This document shows, piece by piece, positions 15,217-22,971 of a DNA stretch of 33,716 bases (position 1 is the first letter of the stretch; each line of letters starts with the position of its first letter). The DNA comes from Bacteroides sp. 51 (GTDB taxonomy: Bacteria > Bacteroidota > Bacteroidia > Bacteroidales > Bacteroidaceae). The stretch covers positions 1-33,716 of the forward strand of contig NZ_QVMI01000041.1 of assembly GCF_010500965.1 (NCBI RefSeq), read 5' to 3'. The translations under genes were made by a program, and so were the position numbers. The notes under the pieces were generated by a model that was not told the DNA's origin, made no database searches, and saw nothing but the letters and a program-made list of their open reading frames with translations.

Positions 15217-16995
15217 ATGAAAAGACCAATCACCCTTCTATTCCTCATTTGCACACTGTGCAGCCCGGTTATCGCCCAGGATTTGATGACCAACGTTTAC
15301 GGCAGAGACTTCCGGTTACTCAACGGAAAGTGGGAAGCCATCATCGACCAATATAGCCAGGGCCGGAAAAACAAGATATACCAGAACAAAACTCCGCAAG
15401 GTAAAACCGATTTTTACGAATACTCCTTCGAACACGGTCTGCGGCTAAATGTGCCTTCCGACTGGAACAGTCAGATGCCCGAACTGAAATACTACGAAGG
15501 CACCGTGTGGTACGCCCGCCGTTTCGATGCAAAGAAAGAAGCGGGTAAACGCCTCTTCCTCTACTTCGGCGCCGTGAACTACCGCTGCCACATATATCTT
15601 AACGGAACCGAGATAGGCAAACACGAAGGTGGTTTCACCCCATTCCAGATAGAGATAACCGATAAGGTGAAAGACACCGGTAACTTCCTCGCGGTAGAAG
15701 TAAATAACACCCGCACTGTTGATGCCATTCCGGCTATGGCCTTCGACTGGTGGAATTACGGCGGTATCACCCGCGATGTAATGCTGGTATCGACTCCGCA
15801 AATCTTCATCAAAGATTATTTCATCCAACTTGACAAGAACAAAGCCAACCAGATTGATGTTCGCGTGCAGTTATCGGAACACATTGGAAACGCTAACCTT
15901 GAGGTAGAAATACCCGAATTGAAGATCAAACGGAAACTGACTACCAATAATCAGGGAATGGGCAGTATAACCATCAGCAACATTAAGAAACTCGAACGAT
16001 GGTCGCCCAACTCGCCTAAACTTTATAAAGTGATCGTTTCCTCCGATAATGATATGGTAGAAGAAATGATTGGCTTTCGCAACATTGTGGTAAAAGGCGA
16101 AGACATTTACCTCAACGATGAGCCCATTTTCCTGAAATCCATCAGTTTTCACGAAGAAATACCGCAGCGCAAAGGGCGCGCCTTCTCCGAAGCGGATGCT
16201 GTTATGCTGCTTTCCGAAGCAAAAGCACTGGGCTGCAACATGATCCGTTTGGCACACTATCCACAAAACGAATACACCGTTCGCCAGGCCGAAAAAATGG
16301 GATTCCTGTTGTGGGAGGAGATACCCATCTGGCAAGGCATCGACTTTGAGAGCGAGCAAACCAAACTCAAAGCCGGAGGCATGATCAGAGAGATGGTGAT
16401 ACGCGATAAGAATCGTTGCGCACTCGGATTCTGGGGCGTAGCTAACGAAACACAACCCTCGCCTGCCCGAAACGAATTCCTGAAACACCTCATTGAATGC
16501 TGCAAAGATATAGATACCACACGCCTCATTGTAGCGGCGTTCGACCTGGTTCGCTTCAACCGCGAGCGGCAGGTGTTTGTGATGAACGATCCCTTCATCA
16601 AAGAACTGGATGTGGTAGCAGTAAACAAATACATGGGATGGTATCACCAATGGCCTGTTACTCCTGACAAAGCCATTTGGGATGTAGCCCGGGGCCAACC
16701 GCTTATTATCTCCGAATTCGGAGGAGAAGCCCTTTATGGAAAAACCGGCGATGCAGATGTAGTAAGCTCATGGAGTGAAGACTATCAGGCAACACTATTC
16801 CGGGATAATCTGGAGATGTTTAAGCACATCCCCAATCTGCGTGGAACATCGCCCTGGATATTGTTTGACTTCCGTTCGCCGTTTCGTTTCCACCCCACGA
16901 ATCAGGAAGACTGGAACCGTAAGGGATTGGTGTCCGACCAGGGATTCCGCAAAAAAGCATGGTATATAATGAGGGAGTATTATAAGAATAAATAA
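15217..16995 (+). CDS. GH2 beta-glucuronidase-like enzyme with NxK motif (592 aa)
   Basis: A signal peptide ends near VIAQ (residue 21). The GH2 order is clear: sugar-binding jelly roll (about 30-195), immunoglobulin-like domain (about 195-290) and TIM barrel (about 290-590). Glu411 in GVANETQ is the acid/base and Glu500 in IISEFGGE the nucleophile. Asn567 and Lys569 in WNRKGLV form the NxK motif that recognises the glucuronate carboxylate in gut beta-glucuronidases; E. coli GusA has it at 566/568 and is of similar length (603 aa). NKYMGWY matches the conserved Tyr region. It is therefore predicted to remove beta-linked glucuronic acid, or galacturonic acid, in the periplasm. A beta-galactosidase would normally lack NxK. 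It is followed by a 225-bp gap with repeat array 3. Confidence 0.87.
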   Translation: MKRPITLLFLICTLCSPVIAQDLMTNVYGRDFRLLNGKWEAIIDQYSQGRKNKIYQNKTPQGKTDFYEYSFEHGLRLNVPSDWNSQMPELKYYEGTVWYARRFDAKKEAGKRLFLYFGAVNYRCHIYLNGTEIGKHEGGFTPFQIEITDKVKDTGNFLAVEVNNTRTVDAIPAMAFDWWNYGGITRDVMLVSTPQIFIKDYFIQLDKNKANQIDVRVQLSEHIGNANLEVEIPELKIKRKLTTNNQGMGSITISNIKKLERWSPNSPKLYKVIVSSDNDMVEEMIGFRNIVVKGEDIYLNDEPIFLKSISFHEEIPQRKGRAFSEADAVMLLSEAKALGCNMIRLAHYPQNEYTVRQAEKMGFLLWEEIPIWQGIDFESEQTKLKAGGMIREMVIRDKNRCALGFWGVANETQPSPARNEFLKHLIECCKDIDTTRLIVAAFDLVRFNRERQVFVMNDPFIKELDVVAVNKYMGWYHQWPVTPDKAIWDVARGQPLIISEFGGEALYGKTGDADVVSSWSEDYQATLFRDNLEMFKHIPNLRGTSPWILFDFRSPFRFHPTNQEDWNRKGLVSDQGFRKKAWYIMREYYKNK

Positions 16996-17062
16996 TGCTA
17001 AGTAAGTGTTCATAATTACCTCATATTATCCCTGGTTTTGTGTTAGCAGCATAATCGATTAC

Positions 17063-17144
17063 TGCCAAGCGCTTGGCACTGTACTGCCGAGCTGTTGGCA
17101 CTGTATTGCCAAGCCGTTGGCACTGTACTGACAAGCCGTTGGCA
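17063..17144. repeat. 22-bp-period palindromic tandem array 3
   Basis: TTGGCA begins at 17073, 17095, 17117 and 17139, an exact 22-bp period. The first unit is a perfect 16-bp palindrome, TGCCAAGCGCTTGGCA; the others are degenerate. Linkers are CTGTACTG or CTGTATTG. It lies in the gap between the two GH2 genes, 76 bp before the start codon at 17221. Function unknown. Confidence 0.88.
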
Positions 17145-17220
17145 AAACTGAGTATCTAACGGCGCTATTGATATGCGAAATAATTATAAACACTTACTTA
17201 TTAAAATTAAACGATAAATC

Positions 17221-19944
17221 ATGAGAAAAGTCATTCAAAAACTCCTTATCATCCCCTTGCTGATAACGGCGTTTACTACCACAAAAGCCCAGACGCAGGA
17301 AGTCGACCTGTCGGGCGTATGGCGATTCCAGACCGACGTGATGGATTTTCGTCGCGGATCATTGTCACCGCGATACAACCATCTGTTGCAGGAAACAATC
17401 ACACTACCTGGCACCACCGACGATTACCAGATAGGCTATAAAGTACCCTATAAATACATCGACCGCCTCACGCGTAAGTACGAATACATGGGCCCCGCCT
17501 GGTATCAACGCGACATTGAGATACCCGCTACATGGAAAAACAAGCGAATTTTTGTGTACTTTGAACGTACCCACTGGCTCAGTTCCATCTATGTAGATAC
17601 CAAAGAGGTGAGCAAGATAGATTACATTAGCGTGCCCCACAATCACGACCTCACGGAATTTGTTACACCGGGTAAAACGCATCGAATTACCGTTTGTATC
17701 GACAATCGCTTTCAATACAAAACCCACAAATGGAACCATGCCCACACCGAATTTACTCAGATAAACTGGAACGGTATCCTGGGCGAAATGAAACTCGTTG
17801 CCATCGACCCTGTGTATATAGATGATGTACAACTATACCCCAACCTCACCGGGAATTCGGTGAGGATGGAAATGAAAATTAAGAACTACACCGGCAAGGA
17901 AGTAACCGGAGAGGCTCTGCTTACTGTTTCGGGAAAGGATTACAACCTGAATAAAACGGTAGCTATTAGCGGAAACGACTCTATTATTATCGTTGAAGAC
18001 GTAGTGCAACTGGGCAACAAGATAAAGCGTTGGGACGAATTCAATCCCAATGTCTACACATTCGCCTGCCGTATCGGAGGCGATGCCGACAAAGTCAGAT
18101 TCGAGCACGAAAAAACGGTAAACTTTGGTATGCGCGAAGTAAAACAGGGCAAGAACCATGTACTGCTCAACAACCGCCCCATTCATCTGCGTGGCAATGT
18201 CGAAAACGCCGTCTTTCCCAAAACAGGCTATGCCCCGGTGGACGATGCCGAATGGGAGCGTATCATGCTGCTGATGAAAGAGTACGGCCTGAATCACATG
18301 CGTTTTCACTCCTGGTGTCCGCCCCGTGCAGCCTTTCGTATGGCCGATAAACATGGTATTTATTTCGAAGTGGAGATGCCCATGTGGGGCAAAGACGCCG
18401 AACCTGATGAGGCCCGTTATGACTTCTTCCGTCGGGAAATGCGTGCCATCCTGAAAGAATACGGAAATCATCCGTCGTTCATTCTTTACTGCAATGGCAA
18501 CGAGATTACAGGAAACTTCGACTTCATCGAAGAACTGACTGCTACCGGCCGCAAGCTCGACTCGCGCCATCTCTTCAGTGGTTCAACCGCCCGCACTCGC
18601 GTAAAAAGCGACCAGTATTACGTATCTCAGCAAACCAACAAAGGCCCCGTAAAGGTGTACGAAGGATTGCCCTACACCGATTGGGACCGGAACAAAGAAT
18701 CGGATGTGGATGTGCCGGTACTTTCGCACGAATCTGGTCAGCGCTGCATCTATCCCAACTTTGAAGAGATTGGCAAGTACGCTCACAGCCCCGTAGAAGC
18801 CCGCAACTTCGAGGTGTTTCGCGATATGCTGAAAGAAAACGGCATGTTGGAACAGGCGAAAGACTTTTTCAGAGCATCCGGCGCACTCACCGTGGTGGAA
18901 TACAAAGCGGTGATCGAAGCACTGCTGCGCTCTTCCAAATCTGCCGGGTTCCAGCTATTATCTATCAATGATTTCCCCGGTCAGGGATATGCCCCTGTGG
19001 GAATACTCGACCCCTTCTGGGATTCGAAGGGACTAATTACACCAGAGAAATTCCGCGAGTTCTGCGCGCCAACCGTGGCCCTGCTGCGCTACACAAAGAG
19101 CAGTTACTTTGCCGACGAGACCTTTACAGGCAAAGCCGAGGTCTACAACTTCAGCCAATCGGGCATAAAGAATGCAAAGATCAAATGGTGGCTGACGGAT
19201 GAATCGGGCAAAACCCTGCGCAAGGGCAATCTCAAAACACAGTCTATCGGCAACGACGATGTGTTCCCCGTGGGAGAATTCTCGTTCCACCTCAAAGAAA
19301 TTACCACTCCTGCGAAACTCACCGTACACCTGTCTGTAAACAACCAGACCAACAATAGTTGGAACATTTGGGTATACCCCCGGCAAGAGCAGCTTATGAC
19401 ATCTACCGACGAGGTTCTTTACACCACCGTGTACAATGACAAAGCCCGGCAACAATTGGCGCAAGGCAAGAAAGTAGTACTCACCCCGTTGCCTGCCAAA
19501 GTGAAAGGCCGCAAGTCTACCTTTCACAACCATTTCTGGAACCCCATTATGTTTGCCTGGCCGCCTATGACCATCGGTTGTCTCATTCACAACGAACACC
19601 CGGTTTTCAATGACTTCGTAACCTCTTATCATACCGATTGGCAGTGGTGGGATATTCTGGAGAATGCTAAAGTGATTGAGATGCAGGAAACTCCACAAAG
19701 TTTAAAACCATTCATTCAGGTAATTGATGCGTACGATAATAACCAAAAGCTAGGCATTGGTTTCGAAGCCAAAGTTGGCGGTGGTAAGCTGTTGGTACTG
19801 GCTGTAGACATAAAGAAAGATATCGAAAAACGTCCGGCTACACGCCAACTCCTCAAAAGTATCGACAACTATGTGAGAAGCGATGCCTTTAACCCCGAGG
19901 TTGAAGTGGGCGGAGTGTTCATCGAAGGATTTATGACAAAATGA
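17221..19944 (+). CDS. GH2-family glycoside hydrolase, long form (907 aa)
   Basis: A signal peptide ends near KAQ (residue 24). The jelly-roll sugar-binding domain covers about 25-210, an immunoglobulin-like domain about 210-315, and the TIM barrel about 315-620. Glu428 in CNGNEITG is the acid/base and Glu504 in VLSHESGQ the nucleophile, so the enzyme should be active with retention. The 290-residue C-terminal part is beta-rich and includes a segment around residues 780-840 (NHFWNPIMFAWPP) that I do not recognise. The variant HESGQ nucleophile motif is seen in GH2 proteins of Bacteroidetes PULs with varied exo-beta activities, so substrate (galactose, glucosamine, arabinose or other) is open. 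No NxK motif is seen. Its stop overlaps the start of the next gene (ATGA), suggesting translational coupling. Confidence 0.86.
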   Translation: MRKVIQKLLIIPLLITAFTTTKAQTQEVDLSGVWRFQTDVMDFRRGSLSPRYNHLLQETITLPGTTDDYQIGYKVPYKYIDRLTRKYEYMGPAWYQRDIEIPATWKNKRIFVYFERTHWLSSIYVDTKEVSKIDYISVPHNHDLTEFVTPGKTHRITVCIDNRFQYKTHKWNHAHTEFTQINWNGILGEMKLVAIDPVYIDDVQLYPNLTGNSVRMEMKIKNYTGKEVTGEALLTVSGKDYNLNKTVAISGNDSIIIVEDVVQLGNKIKRWDEFNPNVYTFACRIGGDADKVRFEHEKTVNFGMREVKQGKNHVLLNNRPIHLRGNVENAVFPKTGYAPVDDAEWERIMLLMKEYGLNHMRFHSWCPPRAAFRMADKHGIYFEVEMPMWGKDAEPDEARYDFFRREMRAILKEYGNHPSFILYCNGNEITGNFDFIEELTATGRKLDSRHLFSGSTARTRVKSDQYYVSQQTNKGPVKVYEGLPYTDWDRNKESDVDVPVLSHESGQRCIYPNFEEIGKYAHSPVEARNFEVFRDMLKENGMLEQAKDFFRASGALTVVEYKAVIEALLRSSKSAGFQLLSINDFPGQGYAPVGILDPFWDSKGLITPEKFREFCAPTVALLRYTKSSYFADETFTGKAEVYNFSQSGIKNAKIKWWLTDESGKTLRKGNLKTQSIGNDDVFPVGEFSFHLKEITTPAKLTVHLSVNNQTNNSWNIWVYPRQEQLMTSTDEVLYTTVYNDKARQQLAQGKKVVLTPLPAKVKGRKSTFHNHFWNPIMFAWPPMTIGCLIHNEHPVFNDFVTSYHTDWQWWDILENAKVIEMQETPQSLKPFIQVIDAYDNNQKLGIGFEAKVGGGKLLVLAVDIKKDIEKRPATRQLLKSIDNYVRSDAFNPEVEVGGVFIEGFMTK

Positions 19945-20723
19945 AAATGAGAAATAACTTGAGTTTGAGTGGGGTATTTGTAGCCCTTTTTATCGCCCTT
20001 GCCGCCGATGCGCAGGAAATCCCGATGACAGCTACCTTCTCACTGCAATCCGCCTATGGCGAGACAGTAGAGTCCGAATCTCTGCTGCCCTTCAACAACT
20101 TCGACATAGAGTTTGGTTACATGCTTTACCAAGCCCAGCTAACCATCAATGAAGCCGAGGCCTTGCTGGAAGTAGAGAATGTACGCGATTATGCTGTTGT
20201 TTATCTCGACCACGCACTCCAAGGTACACTCACCGATAGCCAGAAACAGATACATCTTTCGGCATCGCCAGGAACCTATACGCTAAGACTGTATGTAGAG
20301 AACATTGGTCGCATTACCTACGGTCCTGAGATTCTGGATAATTTCAAAGGCTTGTTCGGCAGTATATCTCTGGATGGCGAAGAAATCCGGGGTTGGGCTA
20401 TTACCCAACTAAAAGTAAGAGATTGCTTCCCTGACAAATTGGTATTCAACGACAAGAAAGAAAATAATCTTCCGGGTTTCCACTGCGGTTCGTTTCAGAT
20501 GGATGCTGCGCACGATACCTACCTCGATATCTCCGGCTGGGGCATGGGCGAAGTCTGGATAAACGGTAACTACATCGGCTCGTACTGGGAGGAAGAAAAA
20601 CAACAATCCATTCAGGTACCTGCGGATATACTGCTCCCAGGCAGCAACGAAGTGGTGGTGTTCGAGTTGAAGAATAACAATCAGGAGGCTATGAGACTGT
20701 CCGAAAAACCGGTGTTTAAATAA
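19941..20723 (+). CDS. Free-standing GH35 C-terminal beta-domain protein (260 aa)
   Basis: After a signal peptide (about 1-25, ending ADAQ) the protein consists only of beta-jelly-roll modules like those behind the catalytic barrel of GH35 beta-galactosidases. GYMLYQAQL (59-67) matches the GH35 segment GYxLYRT, YVENIGRITYG and LFGSISLDG match the next module, and GWGMGEVWINGNYIGSYW is the typical last module. The 300-residue TIM barrel that normally precedes them, with both catalytic Glu residues, is missing, yet the signal peptide is intact and joined directly to the modules. It overlaps the upstream GH2 gene by four bases. A binding subunit or partner for that GH2 enzyme is one reading; a decayed GH35 is another, less likely given the clean open frame. 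Confidence 0.8.
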   Translation: MKMRNNLSLSGVFVALFIALAADAQEIPMTATFSLQSAYGETVESESLLPFNNFDIEFGYMLYQAQLTINEAEALLEVENVRDYAVVYLDHALQGTLTDSQKQIHLSASPGTYTLRLYVENIGRITYGPEILDNFKGLFGSISLDGEEIRGWAITQLKVRDCFPDKLVFNDKKENNLPGFHCGSFQMDAAHDTYLDISGWGMGEVWINGNYIGSYWEEEKQQSIQVPADILLPGSNEVVVFELKNNNQEAMRLSEKPVFK

Positions 20724-20759
20724 CTAAATATAATGAATCGCAATATTAAAAATATGATT

Positions 20760-22958
20760 ATGAGGAAAATAACGATTATTGCATTATCTCTTCTTTTTGC
20801 TACTACCTTGTTTGCCCAGAAGAAGACAAAAACACCTTTGTATAAGGATTCAAAGCAACCCATTGAGAAGCGCGTCAACGATCTCATTTCGCGCATGACC
20901 CTCGAAGAGAAGGTTTTACAACTTAACCAGCTTACCCTGGGTCGTAACGACAATGCCAACAATATGGCCGACCCGGTGAACGATATTCCCGCCGGGATTG
21001 GTTCGCTTATCTATTTCAGCAGCAACCCCGACTTGCGCAACCAGGTGCAAAAAAAGGCGATGGAGCATTCCCGCCTGGGTATCCCTATTCTGTTTGGCTA
21101 TGACGTTATTCACGGATATCGTACCATGTACCCTATCTCATTGGCGCAAGCCTGTTCGTGGAACCCAAAACTGGTTGAAGAAGCCTGTTCTGTTGCCGCC
21201 CAAGAGGCTCGTATGTCAGGTGTTGACTGGACTTTCTCGCCCATGATTGACGTTGCTCGTGACGCTCGTTGGGGTCGTGTATCCGAAGGTTATGGCGAGG
21301 ACCCCTACACCAATTCCGTATTCTGTGTGGCCTCCGTAAAGGGTTATCAGGGCGATGATTTGTCCAATCCTAAAAAGATTGCCGCCTGCCTCAAACACTA
21401 TATCGGCTATGGCGCTTCCGAAGCCGGACGCGATTATGTATACACCGAAATATCCCGTCAGACCCTTTGGGATACCTACATGCCACCCTATCAGGCCGGA
21501 GTAGAAGCAGGAGTCGCTACGCTGATGAGCTCGTTCAACGATATCAACGGTACGCCCGGTACAGCCAATCAGTACATTCTACGTGAAATTCTGAAAGAAC
21601 GCTGGCAGCACGACGGTTTTGTGGTTTCCGATTGGGGAGCTATTCAACAACTCCGTTCGCAAGGTGTGGCCGCCGATAAGAAGGAGGCTGCTTTCAAAGC
21701 CTTTACTGCCGGAGTTGAAATGGATATGATGAACGATTGCTACAACAAACATCTCGCCGAGTTGGTGGAAGAGGGGAAAGTTCCTCAGGCGCTGGTTGAC
21801 GATGCTGTAAAGCGCATACTCCGTTTGAAATTCCGCTTAGGTCTTTTCGAAACTCCATATACACCCGCCAGCACAGAGAAAGAAAGATTCCTGTTACCTC
21901 AAAGCCTGCAAATAGCCGAACAACTGGCAGAAGAATCAATTGTAATGTTGAAGAACGAAGGTAGTACTTTGCCATTAACCAATATTTCGAAGATAGCAGT
22001 CGTTGGTCCCATGGCAAAAAGCAACTGGCATTTGCTCGGCTCCTGGCGTGCTCAGGGCAAATCAGACGATGCTGTCACGCTCTTTGCCGGACTGGAAAAT
22101 GAATTTAAAAACAAAGTGCAGCTATCTTATGCCCAAGGATGCAATTTTGATGGCGAAGATAGATCCGGATTCGAGTCTGTATTGACCTTAGCGAAGGGTG
22201 CCGATGCTGTGATTGTTTGTTTGGGCGAGAAGGCGCAATGGAGTGGCGAGAATGCTTCGCGTTCCACACTTTCCCTGCCTCAAATTCAGGAAGACTTGGT
22301 TGCGGAATTAAAGAAAGCAGGTAAACCTATTATACTACTCTTATCTAGTGGGCGTCCATTGGAACTGGTTCGTTTAGAGAAGCAAAGCGACGCTATGCTC
22401 CAAATCTGGCAGCCGGGTATTGCAGGCGGAAATCCTATTGCCGGAATCCTTTCAGGCAGAATAAATCCTTCGGGCAAGCTTAGTATTACGTTCCCTTATT
22501 CAACCGGACAAATCCCTATTTACTACAATCACCGGCAGAGTGCCCGCCCTCATCAAGGTAAGTATCAAGATATCCCCAGTACGCCACTGTATGAGTTTGG
22601 CCACGGCCTTAGCTATACCACGTTCGAATACAGCGACATTACTTTGTCTGCCGATAAAATAAACCGTGGAGATAAGCTGATAGCAGAAGTAACTGTGAAA
22701 AACACCGGCGACATGGATGGCGCCGAAACAGTTCATTGGTTCGTCAGAGACCCGGTGAGTACAATCTCTCGTCCAATAAAAGAACTCAAGTTCTTCGATA
22801 AGCTGATGATTAGGAAAGGGGAAACAAAAGTGTTCCGATTCGAAATTGATCCAATACGCGATTTAGGATTTGTTGATGGAGAAGGAAAGAGATTCCTGGA
22901 ATCGGGCGAGTATTGGGTGATGGTGAAGGATAAGAAGGTATCACTAACAATCAACTAA
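20760..22958 (+). CDS. GH3 glycoside hydrolase, periplasmic (732 aa)
   Basis: I chose the ATG at 20760 because it gives a textbook signal peptide (MRKITIIALSLLFATTLFAQ); the frame is open to an ATG at 20733, 9 bp after the previous gene, and that start cannot be excluded. The (alpha/beta)8 domain includes GYDVIHGYRT, MIDVARDARWGR and SEGYGED. The nucleophile is Asp291 in FVVSDWGA (Asp300 from the upstream start). The alpha/beta sandwich carries AQWSGENAS, which supplies the acid/base Glu in many GH3 beta-glucosidases, and a fibronectin-III-like domain ends the protein. The activity class is exo-beta, on glucosides or xylosides; specificity cannot be read. It pairs with a second GH3 lying 13 bp downstream. 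Confidence 0.92.
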   Translation: MRKITIIALSLLFATTLFAQKKTKTPLYKDSKQPIEKRVNDLISRMTLEEKVLQLNQLTLGRNDNANNMADPVNDIPAGIGSLIYFSSNPDLRNQVQKKAMEHSRLGIPILFGYDVIHGYRTMYPISLAQACSWNPKLVEEACSVAAQEARMSGVDWTFSPMIDVARDARWGRVSEGYGEDPYTNSVFCVASVKGYQGDDLSNPKKIAACLKHYIGYGASEAGRDYVYTEISRQTLWDTYMPPYQAGVEAGVATLMSSFNDINGTPGTANQYILREILKERWQHDGFVVSDWGAIQQLRSQGVAADKKEAAFKAFTAGVEMDMMNDCYNKHLAELVEEGKVPQALVDDAVKRILRLKFRLGLFETPYTPASTEKERFLLPQSLQIAEQLAEESIVMLKNEGSTLPLTNISKIAVVGPMAKSNWHLLGSWRAQGKSDDAVTLFAGLENEFKNKVQLSYAQGCNFDGEDRSGFESVLTLAKGADAVIVCLGEKAQWSGENASRSTLSLPQIQEDLVAELKKAGKPIILLLSSGRPLELVRLEKQSDAMLQIWQPGIAGGNPIAGILSGRINPSGKLSITFPYSTGQIPIYYNHRQSARPHQGKYQDIPSTPLYEFGHGLSYTTFEYSDITLSADKINRGDKLIAEVTVKNTGDMDGAETVHWFVRDPVSTISRPIKELKFFDKLMIRKGETKVFRFEIDPIRDLGFVDGEGKRFLESGEYWVMVKDKKVSLTIN

Positions 22959-22971
22959 AAAGCATTTTAAT

